From NCBI GenBank assembly GCA_964599655.1, contig CAZRGV010000011.1, positions 8,537-72,536 of the forward strand: DNA of 64,000 nucleotides. Reading direction: 5' to 3'. Position 1 is the first letter of the stretch. Each line of letters opens with the position of its first letter. Under the pieces are notes generated by a model. That model searched no databases. It was given only the letters and a program-made list of their open reading frames with translations, and was not told the DNA's origin. Shown piece after piece: positions 1 through 8,652 of this stretch. The stretch comes from CAZRGV01 sp964599655 (lineage in GTDB: Bacteria > Planctomycetota > Planctomycetia > Isosphaerales > Isosphaeraceae). The translations under genes were made by a program, and so were the position numbers.

Positions 1-545
1 TGACCAGACAGTGGTGAATCACGACGTCGTCCCAGCCGTCGAGCACGACGACCGGTTCCCCATCGGGCACATCGTCACCATCGCGATCGGGCAAGAAGAG
101 GAGGTATGGGGAGCAGGTTGCCCACACGCCGCCGAAACCAACCTCCACGCTCGATAGTCGGATGCCGCCGTCCCAGAAGACCTTCCGTTTGTCAAAGCGG
201 CCGTCGTGGTTGGAATCCTCGAAGATCAGGATACGATCGCGCAGGTTTTTATCGAACTTGATTTTGGACTCAGCATAGGTGTAATTCTCGGCAACCCAAA
301 GCCGTCCCTTTGCGTCGAAGGTCATCGCGATGGGTTGGCGAACGTCGGGCTCGGCGGCAAACACGGTGGCGCGGAATCCCTCCGGCAGCCTCAGTCCGGC
401 CAGGGCCTCCGCGGGCGAGGTTGGCCCACCCTGTGCTGCCTGCGAGTCGTAGGGCTGCGGGAAATCGTCGGCCAAGGCGCTCGACGCCATCGTGGTCACC
501 ACCNNNNNNNNNNAGGAACCACCGCCAGTCACATCCGCGTTTCAT
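1..545 (-). CDS. PVC-type membrane-bound dehydrogenase, N-terminal part (cut by the window edge)
   Basis: The minus strand encodes the first ~175 residues of a secreted protein that continues beyond base 1. It opens with a signal-peptide-like segment (MKRGCDWRWF, then after the N gap VVTTMASSALA), followed by 'LRLPEGFRATVFAAEPDVRQP' cut short here as LPEGFRATVFAAEPDV, then 'RLWVAENYTYAES' and 'DSNHDGRFDKR', and later 'LFLPDRDGDDVPDG'. This is the typical start of the planctomycete PVC-type dehydrogenases, a beta-propeller domain often followed by HEAT and cytochrome c parts, thought to act in the periplasm; only the propeller start is visible. The ATG at 545 is used; a GTG at 548 is also possible. 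The gap at 504-513 shifts the apparent frame, so the joined protein can only be read by assuming a different gap length. Confidence 0.8.
504..513. other. assembly gap (10 N) inside the PVC dehydrogenase signal peptide
   Basis: Ten undetermined bases. The codons before the gap (from the ATG at 545) and after it (ending in ASSALADDFPQP) are in different frames, so the true gap length cannot be exactly 10 if the gene is intact. Confidence 0.95.
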
Positions 546-861
546 CACGAAGACTCCTCAGCCGCCGACGGGTCTGCGCCGGAATGATCCGTTCGCGTCA
601 TATTACCGCCGGGAAACCGGTTGAGGAACCAAGCGGAAGACGATGGCTCCGAGGTTCCCGTCCAGGGATGCGCCCTTCCTTTTATGGTGAGGAGTCGTCT
701 TCGAGGGGATCGAAGGGGGCTTGATCGTCGAGGTTCCTCGCGTCCAGCCCACGATGGGCGTTGCCGGTCACTGGCGGCTTCCAGACGCAGCCGGGACCGG
801 CCTCGCGTTTTGCAAGGCCGGTCCCGTGTCAGGATTCGCAACGTTCGTTACGAGTTGTCGG
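546..861. other. intergenic region between the PVC dehydrogenase and the TolC-like gene
   Basis: About 316 bases with no convincing gene on either strand. It should hold the promoter of the leftward dehydrogenase and, at 792-826, the hairpin that follows the TolC-like gene. No promoter motif could be assigned with confidence. Confidence 0.6.
792..826 (-). terminator. hairpin downstream of the TolC-like gene
   Basis: Perfect 12-bp inverted repeat: CGGGACCGGCCT at 792-803 and AGGCCGGTCCCG at 815-826, with an 11-base loop. It lies 36 bases past the stop of the leftward TolC-like gene. There is no clear U-tract after it, so it is either a Rho-independent terminator of weak type or an mRNA 3' end stabiliser. 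Confidence 0.6.
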
Positions 862-3204
862 TCAGCCAGGAGGCGCCGACGGCTCGGCCGACTCGGGAGG
901 TGCTGCGGACGGCAGTGAGGGCACCTCGGCCTGGATCGGCTCGGGCAGGGTCGGTAGCGACGAACTGGAGGTTGGCAGCTCGAGAGGAACTTCCTCGCCG
1001 GGGGCCGAGACGCGGTTCGAGGCGGGCATGACCTCTGGCTCCGAGGTCCCGGAAGGTTGCCGCGAGAGGTACGGAGGGGCACCAGTCGGCACGGTCGGGG
1101 GCGCGGGGCTCGGAGCCGGACCGAAGGTGCCGCTGGGGGCCGGCTGCGGAGGCAGGTTCTCCTGCCGGAAGTTCGGCGGAGCCGTCGGCGGAACCTCGTC
1201 CGGATTCAGCGGACCGACGATCGGCCTCGGGTGATAATCGCCCGTGCCGCCGGTCGGGTGCTGGTGATGGGCGGCTTGCTGGTCGTGAGCCTGGATGTAG
1301 GCCTTGACCGGCCATGGGCCCTCGGCAACCGCGATGTTGTCGTACGCCAGCAGTGTGCCCTTGGCTTCCTCGAGGGCGACGATGGCCGTGTTGTACCGGG
1401 TCTTGAAATCGGCCTCCTGCGCAACGGCCGTGGCCCATCGGTTCACGGCGTCAAGGTAACGGTCGATCGTGATCGTGCCGTTCTCGTAGAACGCCTTCTG
1501 AGCCTCAAGACGCTGCAAGGCGGCGGCCTTCAGTCGGCTGGCCGTCTTGAACAGCTTGTAGTTGGCGTCGACTTCCAGAAAGAACCGGGCGAGCTGGTGC
1601 GTGGTCTGGTGAACGAACTGCTGGAGATAGGCCCGTTGCTGAAGCAGCGTGTACTGCGCGAAGCGAACGTTGGCCAGAGGGCCACGGTATCCGAGGGGCA
1701 TCTGGAACGTCAGCCCGATCTGCCAGGTCTGGAAGTTGTTGTACTTGCCCGGAATGGGATTCAAGCCGGCCGCCCGCTGCTGGAACTGAAGAATGGGGTC
1801 GATCGCCTCGATCGTTCGGCCGGTCATGACGGCCTCGGCGGCATCAAGGTGATGTCCCAGGCCGTTGAGCTGGTAGAGTGCGTCGAAGTTCAAGACCGGA
1901 AGGAGCTGGTTGCGAGCGACCAGCAGTTGCAGTTCCGCGACGCGGACCAGGAGCTGTGCCTGCACGATGTCGGGCTGATAGTTGACCATCTGAGCCAGGC
2001 TAGCCTGCCAGTTCGGCTCGAGACGGGCTTCGGTCGGAGCCGTTACGGGAACGATGCGCCGGTTGTCCGACGGGGGCAGACCAAGCAGGTTCCGGAGCTG
2101 ACGCTCGACGGTGATGAGGTTGGCCGTCTTGTCGACATAATCGAGCCGGAAGCGTTCGAGCTGTTCCTCGGCTTCGGCAACGTTGGGAATTGAGCCGGCA
2201 CCGACCTCGAACTTGGCCTTCTCCCGTTGAAGGATCTTCTCGCCGAGATCGACGGCGGTTTCACTGGCCCAATACTGGACCTGGGCCTGGGCGAGGGCCC
2301 AGTACTGCTGTTCGACCGAGCGAACCAGCCTCTGAATCTCCGCCTTGAACTGCCAGACACTGAAGTCGGCCCGGATGCGGGCGATGACGATCGGTGCCCG
2401 GTTGGCCTCGAGGCCCGCGGGCTGCGGGTTTGGATTGAACTGCGAGGTCGGGGCGGAACCCAGCAACGGCTGGCTGAACTTGAATTGGAGGTTCGATGTG
2501 TACGCCGAGGGATAGACGTTGACCGGGCTGTTCTGATATTGATAGGAAACGTTGTGTGTGACACCGATGGTGCTACCGACGGCCGTCCGCTTCTGTAAGG
2601 TCGCGGCGAAGTTGGCGGTATCCTGGAACGAGATCAGTGGGAACTTGTTGCCGACGGCAAAGAAACCGGCACCAATCGAGTTGTTGAAGGGTTGAACGTT
2701 CCGGCCCCAGAACAGGGTGGTCGACAGGTTCGCGTCGAAGGCGGAGAGGGCTGAGGCGATCTGAGTTTCTTGGATCGCCGGGTCGTAAACGGTAGCCAGG
2801 CTTCCGGCACCGAGGGTATTGACGTTTCCGACAGCAAGGAACTGTGGCTCGAAGCCGCCGACCGGGATACCCTGGGCACCCAGGGGAATGACGCGGACGA
2901 TCTCGGCGTTGTCGAGGCCGATGTGAATGGCCTCCTGGAGCGTCATTTCCCAGATCTCGGCGGCCTCGGGATTACTGGTCGTCCGAGGGTCCGCCACCTT
3001 GGGCAGGGGCATTGATAGGTTGTCTTCCAGGAAGGCCGCTTGCTTGACCTCGGCGTCTTCCTGTTCGGCGAGCACCCCAGGGTCACGGGGGACGACCTTC
3101 GATTGGTCGATGTACGGGACTCTGCGACAGCCAGCACCGGGGACGCAGGCCCCCGCCAGGGCCGCCATCAAAGCCAACCGGTTCCCGATAGCGGTCAATC
3201 GCAT
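862..3204 (-). CDS. TolC-family outer membrane efflux protein with proline-rich tail
   Basis: 780 residues. The N-terminus (MRLTAIGNRLALMAALAGAC...GAGC) is a signal peptide with possible lipobox cysteines, so it may be a lipoprotein like many outer membrane efflux factors. The middle shows the alternating alpha-helical hairpin pattern of the OEP/TolC family, for example 'SVEQQYWALAQAQVQYW', 'NVAEAEEQLERFRLDYVDK', 'QLRNLLGLPP' and 'RWATAVAQEADFKTRYNTA'. The family normally ends near 450-500 residues; here an N-terminal spacer of ~100 residues and a C-terminal tail of ~150 residues, rich in Pro, Ser and Glu, make it much longer. No partner periplasmic adaptor or inner membrane pump lies next to it, so its substrate is unknown. 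Start: ATG at 3204, the first Met before the signal peptide. Confidence 0.85.
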   Translation of the reverse strand: MRLTAIGNRLALMAALAGACVPGAGCRRVPYIDQSKVVPRDPGVLAEQEDAEVKQAAFLEDNLSMPLPKVADPRTTSNPEAAEIWEMTLQEAIHIGLDNAEIVRVIPLGAQGIPVGGFEPQFLAVGNVNTLGAGSLATVYDPAIQETQIASALSAFDANLSTTLFWGRNVQPFNNSIGAGFFAVGNKFPLISFQDTANFAATLQKRTAVGSTIGVTHNVSYQYQNSPVNVYPSAYTSNLQFKFSQPLLGSAPTSQFNPNPQPAGLEANRAPIVIARIRADFSVWQFKAEIQRLVRSVEQQYWALAQAQVQYWASETAVDLGEKILQREKAKFEVGAGSIPNVAEAEEQLERFRLDYVDKTANLITVERQLRNLLGLPPSDNRRIVPVTAPTEARLEPNWQASLAQMVNYQPDIVQAQLLVRVAELQLLVARNQLLPVLNFDALYQLNGLGHHLDAAEAVMTGRTIEAIDPILQFQQRAAGLNPIPGKYNNFQTWQIGLTFQMPLGYRGPLANVRFAQYTLLQQRAYLQQFVHQTTHQLARFFLEVDANYKLFKTASRLKAAALQRLEAQKAFYENGTITIDRYLDAVNRWATAVAQEADFKTRYNTAIVALEEAKGTLLAYDNIAVAEGPWPVKAYIQAHDQQAAHHQHPTGGTGDYHPRPIVGPLNPDEVPPTAPPNFRQENLPPQPAPSGTFGPAPSPAPPTVPTGAPPYLSRQPSGTSEPEVMPASNRVSAPGEEVPLELPTSSSSLPTLPEPIQAEVPSLPSAAPPESAEPSAPPG

Positions 3205-3661
3205 GGCCAGACCGTCCTTGACCTAAAGCGCCATGTGACGAGTAGAACCCGTTCGCGAAATCACGATCCGGCGCCGGGCTCCGGATCCAACACTCAGGGC
3301 GGAAACTCGCGACCAGGTCGGCGATCCGGGGCGTCCCTGCCCCCAAACGCCTCAATCCTCGGCACCTTGGAGACCCCTCTCACGGTCGCGGTTTCGACCG
3401 GCCGGAGACGTGCCTCCTCGCGGGGCCAGACAACGTTGAACGTGGGCCGGACTCACGAAACCGAGGGAAATCCCTCGTCCGAGAACCCGACGTATCGATC
3501 TGTCAAAAGGGATCGGTTCTAACGGAAGTGCGTCTTGAGAAGACTTGGCGGATTGTACGGTTTTCGCGGCCCATGCCTAGTCCAATTCCGCCGCGAGGCA
3601 CAGCCCCCGCCCGTCTCCGCTGCAACGGGACCGGAACTGACGAAGAATTCCCGAGGGCGCG
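3205..3661. other. intergenic region between the TolC-like and Mpo1-like genes
   Basis: About 457 bases. Open frames here are short and have no recognisable protein. It must contain the promoter of the leftward TolC-like gene and the 3' end of the leftward Mpo1-like gene. No RNA gene or repeat was recognised. Confidence 0.5.
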
Positions 3662-4000
3662 TCAGGCGGCATGACTTCGCGACTTTCTCGCGGGCCGGCT
3701 TCCACTGCGGATCGACTGCGCCAACCAGCGTCGAAGGTGCGTGATTTCGCCCGGCTCGGACCCTTCCAGCGCATGGCCGAGGAATTGCACCAGGTATCCG
3801 CCGACGAACATCGCCAGCGAAAACAAGAAGATCGGCAGAGAAACCAGGGCGAGGAAGACCGGAGCCAGCAAAACCCCGACCAGGGTCAAGGGAATTCCCA
3901 GGATATGCAGCAGGAAGCTGGCGGGATGGCGATGACGTGCCAGCCAGTCCTGGACCACGGGGGCGGGGTTGTGCGGTGGGCAGAGCATCCTGGGGCACAT
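3662..4000 (-). CDS. Mpo1-like (DUF962) small membrane protein
   Basis: 112 residues. It carries the hallmark pattern of the DUF962/Mpo1 family: 'WLARHRHPASFLLHILGIPL' near residues 19-38, then hydrophobic stretches (VGVLLAPVFLALVSLPIFLF) and 'GGYLVQFLGHALEGSEPG'. The conserved His residues in these motifs are thought to bind Fe2+ in the yeast enzyme Mpo1, a dioxygenase in fatty-acid alpha-oxidation; a bacterial role is not established. Two or three membrane segments are predicted. The start could be the ATG at 4000 or the one at 3988. It is divergent from the isocitrate dehydrogenase gene, so the 207 bases between them hold both promoters. Confidence 0.75.
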   Translation of the reverse strand: MCPRMLCPPHNPAPVVQDWLARHRHPASFLLHILGIPLTLVGVLLAPVFLALVSLPIFLFSLAMFVGGYLVQFLGHALEGSEPGEITHLRRWLAQSIRSGSRPARKSRSHAA

Positions 4001-4207
4001 CCTTCCGCGACGTCGGCCGAGCGAGCCCTGGAGACGCCCGGCGCTTGACGGCGTCTCCGAAGGTATTGTAGCCTGAGCACTTCGAGATGGCTACGATACC
4101 CGAGCCGACTCGAGCGCCGCAACCCTGTTTCATCCCGCGAGACTGAGTGACGTTGCCGCGGGCCGCCCTCGGGCGAGTCCCCGCGCCTCGGGAGAGAGAA
4201 CGCCGAA

Positions 4208-5296
4208 ATGGCTCATCAAGTGACCCTGATTCCGGGCGATGGTGTCGGTCCCGAACTGGCCGAGGCGACCCGGATGTGCATCGACGCAACTGGCGTGAAG
4301 ATTGACTGGGACGTCCAGGAAGCGGGCGTCGACATCATGGAGAAGGTCGGCACACCCGTGCCCGACAGCGTCCTGGAGTCGATTCGCCGCACCGGAGTCG
4401 CCCTGAAGGCCCCGATCACCACGCCCGTCGGCACCGGGTTCCGAAGCGTCAACGTCTACCTTCGGCAGGCCCTCGACCTGTACGCCTGCGTTCGTCCTTG
4501 CAAGCAGTACGAGGGGGTTCGTTCCTACTTCTCAGCGGCCAAGGTCGACATCGTCATTGTCCGGGAGAACACCGAGGACCTCTACGCCGGCATCGAGTTC
4601 GAGAAGGGCAAGCCCGAAACGCTCGAGCTGCTGGCCGACATCAAGCGGCTCAACGGCAAACAGATCCGTGAAGACTCGGGCATCTCGATCAAGCCGATCT
4701 CGGTCACAGGCTCGAAGCGCATCGTCAAGTACGCCTTCGAGTACGCCCGCAAGCACGGCCGCAAGAAGGTCACGTCCGTTCACAAGGCCAACATCCTCAA
4801 GTATTCCGACGGCCTCTTCCTCGAAGTGAGCCGGGAGGTCGCCAAGGACTACCCGGACATCGAGTTCGAAGACCGGATCGTCGACAACATGTGCATGCAG
4901 CTCGTTCAGAAGCCCGAGCTGTATGACGTGCTCGTGCTTCCGAACCTTTACGGCGACATCCTCTCCGACCTCGGCGCCGGCCTGGTCGGCGGCCTGGGCG
5001 TGGCGCCCGGCGCGAATATCGGCGAGAAGGGAGCCGTGTTCGAGGCGACCCACGGATCGGCGCCGAAGTACAAGGGGCAGTGGAAGATGAACCCCACGGC
5101 CCTGATCCTCTCGGGCGTCCTGATGCTCGACTACCTTGGCGAGAAGGACGCGGCCAAGCGGCTTGAGGATGCCGTGGCCCAGGTCATCAAGGAAGGCAAG
5201 TCGGTCACCTACGACATGAAGCCGCACCGGGACGATCCCACGGCTGTTGGGACCAAGGAGATGGCTGAGGCGATCATTAAGGCCATGGGGGCCTGA
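4208..5296 (+). CDS. isocitrate/isopropylmalate dehydrogenase family, probably NAD-dependent isocitrate dehydrogenase
   Basis: 362 residues, the usual length of the short NAD-type enzymes. Visible family motifs: 'LIPGDGVGPELAEA' at the N-terminus, the substrate-binding 'SVNVYLRQALDLYACVRP', 'VRENTEDLYAGIE', 'LPNLYGDILSDLGAG' with the metal-binding Asp residues, and 'FEATHGSAPKYKG'. The S..N..LR pattern and ENTEDLY favour isocitrate as substrate rather than isopropylmalate. It would oxidise isocitrate to 2-oxoglutarate in the TCA cycle in the cytoplasm. The gene stands alone, with a hairpin after it. The start ATG follows a GGGAGAGAGAACG stretch that serves as ribosome binding site. Homoisocitrate or tartrate dehydrogenase activity cannot be excluded from sequence alone. 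Confidence 0.85.
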   Translation: MAHQVTLIPGDGVGPELAEATRMCIDATGVKIDWDVQEAGVDIMEKVGTPVPDSVLESIRRTGVALKAPITTPVGTGFRSVNVYLRQALDLYACVRPCKQYEGVRSYFSAAKVDIVIVRENTEDLYAGIEFEKGKPETLELLADIKRLNGKQIREDSGISIKPISVTGSKRIVKYAFEYARKHGRKKVTSVHKANILKYSDGLFLEVSREVAKDYPDIEFEDRIVDNMCMQLVQKPELYDVLVLPNLYGDILSDLGAGLVGGLGVAPGANIGEKGAVFEATHGSAPKYKGQWKMNPTALILSGVLMLDYLGEKDAAKRLEDAVAQVIKEGKSVTYDMKPHRDDPTAVGTKEMAEAIIKAMGA

Positions 5297-5323
5297 TCGG
5301 GACCGGCCACGGCTGACCGATCA

Positions 5324-5358
5324 CCAGACTCGTGAAGGCCACGTCCTCACGAGTCTGG
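5324..5358 (+). terminator. hairpin after the isocitrate dehydrogenase gene
   Basis: Perfect 12-bp inverted repeat CCAGACTCGTGA (5324-5335) and TCACGAGTCTGG (5347-5358) with an 11-base loop, 28 bases past the stop codon. There is no T-run after it, so it is a terminator of weak type or a 3' stabiliser. Confidence 0.65.
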
Positions 5359-5425
5359 TCGTCGTACGGTCGATACGAAACCGGGGCATTCCCGATGTCG
5401 AGTCCGGCCAAAGGAGTGGCCCAAG

Positions 5426-6475
5426 GTGAAGGAAGCCGAGTTCCTCCGGCTGATTCGAGGCGAAACGCGAGGGCTGCTCGCGGGCGTCCTGCGATCCATC
5501 CTTTGGGTAGCGGCCTCGCTGTACGCGCTCGGGGTCAAGATCCGCAATCTGGCCTTTGACCAGGGCTGGAAACGGATCGAGCGCGTTGAGGTTCCGGTCG
5601 TTTCGGTGGGTAACCTCACCCTCGGCGGCACTGGCAAGACCCCGATGGTCGAGTGGGTTGCGCGCTGGTTCCGCAGCCGGGGGGCCAGAGTGGGGTTGCT
5701 GAGTCGGGGGTACGGCCAGGTCGAGGGCCTCAACGACGAGGGACGGGTTCTGGAGGACAACCTGCCCGACTGCCCGCACCTCCAGGGTTCCGACCGGGTG
5801 CTTCTGGCCCGGACGGCGATCGAGGAGCTCGAGTCGCAGGTCCTGATCCTCGACGATGGCTTTCAACATCGGCGGTTGGCCCGCGACCTCGATATCGTGT
5901 TGCTCGATGTGCTCGAGCCGTTCGGCACGGGCCGGATCTTTCCTCGTGGGTTGCTCCGAGAGCCCATCCGCTCGCTCCGACGTGCCGACATCGTCGTCCT
6001 CTCTCGGGCCGATCTGATCGACGTCCCGACCCGTGACGCCATCCGGGCCGAGGCCGAACGCGAGTGTGGCCCACTTCGTTGGGTCAGCGCCAGCCACGCG
6101 CCTCAGTCACTGATCGACGCGGATGGCCGGTCGTTTTCGCTCTCCGATCTCCAAGGCGCGCGAGTCGTGGCCTTCTGCGGCATCGGGAATCCAGAGGGGT
6201 TTCGGCGCACTCTCGCGAAGATCGGGGTCAAACCGCTGGGATTCCGAACGTTTCCCGACCATCATCCTTATGGTCGGACGGACGTGGACGACCTATCGCG
6301 ATGGGTCCGGGATCTTGGCGCCGATCTGGCCTTGACTACCCAGAAGGATTTGGTGAAGCTTCGGACCCCGAATCTCGGACCGGTCCCGCTTCGCGCGCTC
6401 CGGATCGGCCTGAAGATCCTCGACGGGGAAGCGATCCTGGATGAGGCCCTCGGCTCGCTCTGGCGGAGTGAGTGA
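5426..6475 (+). CDS. lpxK: tetraacyldisaccharide 4'-kinase (lipid A synthesis)
   Basis: 349 residues, the normal LpxK length. It has an N-terminal membrane-associated helix (LRSILWVAASLYALGV), the P-loop 'GNLTLGGTGKTP' near residues 62-73, 'GLLSRGYG', and the LpxK signature 'DDGFQHRRLARDLDIVLLD'. LpxK phosphorylates the 4'-position of the lipid A disaccharide precursor at the inner membrane. The next genes encode a heptosyltransferase and a nucleotide-sugar type epimerase, which supports an LPS role. The chosen start follows GGCCCAAGGTG and is the first start before the conserved N-terminal helix. Confidence 0.93.
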   Translation: MKEAEFLRLIRGETRGLLAGVLRSILWVAASLYALGVKIRNLAFDQGWKRIERVEVPVVSVGNLTLGGTGKTPMVEWVARWFRSRGARVGLLSRGYGQVEGLNDEGRVLEDNLPDCPHLQGSDRVLLARTAIEELESQVLILDDGFQHRRLARDLDIVLLDVLEPFGTGRIFPRGLLREPIRSLRRADIVVLSRADLIDVPTRDAIRAEAERECGPLRWVSASHAPQSLIDADGRSFSLSDLQGARVVAFCGIGNPEGFRRTLAKIGVKPLGFRTFPDHHPYGRTDVDDLSRWVRDLGADLALTTQKDLVKLRTPNLGPVPLRALRIGLKILDGEAILDEALGSLWRSE

Positions 6476-6527
6476 ACGGGTCCCAGCAAGACACGAATGG
6501 GACGGCCCGTCTCGACACGGAGGTTCG

Positions 6528-7655
6528 ATGCGGATCGTCGTCTTTTCCCCAAACTTGATCGGTGACACCGTGATGGCCACGCCGGCCTTGCGGGCGCTCC
6601 GGAGAGGTTTTCCTGACGCTCACATCGCCGTCGTCATCAAGCCGCAGGTCTCTCCGACGCTCGACGGCGCCCCCTGGTTCGATGAGCGGATCCTGTTCGC
6701 TCCCAAGGCCCGGGACAAATGTCATCGAACGCTCGCCACGATTGGACGTCTGCGACGCGAACGATTTGACCTGGCCGTCCTGTTTCCCAACTCGTTTCGA
6801 TCGGGCCTGATGGCCTGGCTCGGTGGCGCGCGTCGTCGAATCGGCTACGACCGAGGGCGCGGCCTGCTGCTGACCGACCGGCTTCAGCCGCCTCGAGACG
6901 CCGGAGGTCGCTACTTGCCGGTTCCGGCCGTTGAGTACTACCTGGCGATCGTTCGTCGACTGGGTTGCCCGGTCGAATCGGTTCGGACCGAGCTGTTCAC
7001 GACCGAGGCCGATGAGACGGCTGCGGATGGTGCCTGGGAACGGCTGGGCCTGTCAAGGGCCGTGGAATCGCCCGTCGTCTGCCTCAACACCGGAGGCGCG
7101 TTCGGCCCGGCCAAGAGCTGGCCCTCGGACTACTTCGCCCTGCTGGCGCGTCGCCTGGCCGTCGAGGTCGGCGCGTCGGTTCTCGTGATCTGCGGCCCGA
7201 GCGAACGCGACGCGGCACGAGACATCGTCGCCCGCGCGAGTCATCCTCGTGTCGTCAGTCTGGCCGATGAACCCTTGAGCATTGGTCTGAGCAAGGCGAG
7301 CGTCCGGCGATCGTCCTTGCTGGTGACGACCGACTCGGGCCCTCGGCACTTCGCGGGGGCGTTCGGCGTGCCGGTGCTCAGTCTGTTCGGCCCGACCCAC
7401 ATTGCGTGGACGCGGACCTACCACCCGAATGCCGTTCACCTTCAGCAACCGGTCCCTTGCGGGCCGTGTCAAAAGGGAACCTGTCCGCTGGGTCATCACC
7501 GTTGCATGCGGGAATTGTCGCCCGAGGCCGTTTTCGAGGCCGCGAGCCGTCTTTTAGGGACGCGCTCCGTCGGGCTTCGACCTCCGCGCGACGTTGAGAC
7601 GAATTCCTCGATCCGCCGCGACCCGTGCGTAACGCGATCCGCGGATGTTCAATGA
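6528..7655 (+). CDS. waaF: ADP-heptose:LPS heptosyltransferase (glycosyltransferase family 9)
   Basis: 375 residues. The start is fixed by 'CGGAGGTTCG' just before the ATG at 6528 and by the canonical family opening MRIVVFSPNLIGDTVMATPA. Later motifs are 'LNTGGAFGPAKSWP', 'YFALLARRL' and 'TDSGPRHFAGAFGVPVLSLF', the sugar-nucleotide binding region of GT9 enzymes. These transfer heptose from ADP-heptose to the LPS inner core on the cytoplasmic face of the inner membrane. It closely follows lpxK. A cysteine cluster (CGPCQKGTCPLG) near the C-terminus is common in this family. WaaF rather than WaaC/WaaQ is the better match by overall motifs, but the exact acceptor is uncertain. Confidence 0.85.
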   Translation: MRIVVFSPNLIGDTVMATPALRALRRGFPDAHIAVVIKPQVSPTLDGAPWFDERILFAPKARDKCHRTLATIGRLRRERFDLAVLFPNSFRSGLMAWLGGARRRIGYDRGRGLLLTDRLQPPRDAGGRYLPVPAVEYYLAIVRRLGCPVESVRTELFTTEADETAADGAWERLGLSRAVESPVVCLNTGGAFGPAKSWPSDYFALLARRLAVEVGASVLVICGPSERDAARDIVARASHPRVVSLADEPLSIGLSKASVRRSSLLVTTDSGPRHFAGAFGVPVLSLFGPTHIAWTRTYHPNAVHLQQPVPCGPCQKGTCPLGHHRCMRELSPEAVFEAASRLLGTRSVGLRPPRDVETNSSIRRDPCVTRSADVQ

Positions 7656-7678
7656 TCCCAAGGGGACGGAGCCGAATC

Positions 7679-8620
7679 ATGGCGGTCTGGCTCGTCACGG
7701 GCGGGAGCGGATTCCTGGGTCGTCACGTACTGGCCTCGCTGACGAGCGCCGAGCGTGCTGGCGTGGAGGTCGTGGCGCTGGGTCGCCGCTGTCCGCCGGG
7801 ATGGCCGGCCGATCGGTTCTTCCAGGCCGATCTCGATGATGTTCGGGGCTTGAAGCGGGCCCTGGCCGCCTCGCGCCCGAGCGTGGTCTTTCACACGGCG
7901 GGAACGACTCCGCCGGCCGATCCCGGGCAGCTCTACCTGGGCAACACGAGAGCGACCTCGCACCTATTCGAGGCTCTTCGGCTTCTGGAATCCTCAGTGC
8001 GTATCGTTCTCGTGGGTTCGGCGGCTGAGTTGGGTCCGGTGCCACCGGACGCATTGCCGGTCGCCGAGGAACAACCGTGCCGCCCGGTGGGCGCCTACGG
8101 ACTGAGCAAGTGGGCGGCGACGAGACTCGGCCTGAGCGCACCCGAGCCGCTGGAAGTCGTCGCGGCGAGGGTGTTCAACCCGATCGGGCCGGGGCTTCCG
8201 GTCGTTCAAGCGTTCGGCCGGTTCGCGGCGGTGCTCGCTGAACCGGGACCGGACCCGCTTCGCATGACCGTCGGCGGCCTGGACGCCCGTCGTGACTTCA
8301 TCGACGTCCGGGACGTGGCCTCCGCCCTGATCGCGCTGGCGCTCCGAGGCCGGGCCGGGCTCGTTTACCATGTCGGATCAGGGCACTCGCGATCGATCGG
8401 GGCCGGCCTCGAACTTCTGATCCATCTCAGCGGCCGGAACGTCCAGGTCGAAATCGTCGAGAATCACCGCGGGCCGTCCGATTCTCGCGCCGAGATTCGT
8501 CGAATTCAGGAACACACCGGCTGGGCACCGCGAATCTCCTTCGAGCAGAGCCTCGCCGATCTCTGGGACGAGGTTCACGCTAAAGTCACGAACTGGCCAG
8601 GCTCGTTGCGTGTCGCTTGA
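7679..8620 (+). CDS. NAD-dependent epimerase/dehydratase (extended SDR)
   Basis: 313 residues. The Rossmann motif 'TGGSGFLGRH' sits at residues 7-16 and the catalytic Tyr-Lys pair 'YGLSK' near residue 140, with 'RVFNPIGPG' and 'RDFIDVRDVA' after it, as in GDP-4-keto-6-deoxymannose reductases and other nucleotide-sugar enzymes. It is probably a cytoplasmic enzyme making an activated sugar for surface glycans; it lies 23 bases after the heptosyltransferase gene and probably in the same operon. The start at 7679 is chosen because it follows AAGGGGACGGAG and directly precedes the Rossmann strand. The exact substrate cannot be told. Confidence 0.8.
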   Translation: MAVWLVTGGSGFLGRHVLASLTSAERAGVEVVALGRRCPPGWPADRFFQADLDDVRGLKRALAASRPSVVFHTAGTTPPADPGQLYLGNTRATSHLFEALRLLESSVRIVLVGSAAELGPVPPDALPVAEEQPCRPVGAYGLSKWAATRLGLSAPEPLEVVAARVFNPIGPGLPVVQAFGRFAAVLAEPGPDPLRMTVGGLDARRDFIDVRDVASALIALALRGRAGLVYHVGSGHSRSIGAGLELLIHLSGRNVQVEIVENHRGPSDSRAEIRRIQEHTGWAPRISFEQSLADLWDEVHAKVTNWPGSLRVA

Positions 8621-8652
8621 CCCCGAACGGCCTCGCATGGGAGATTGGCTCG

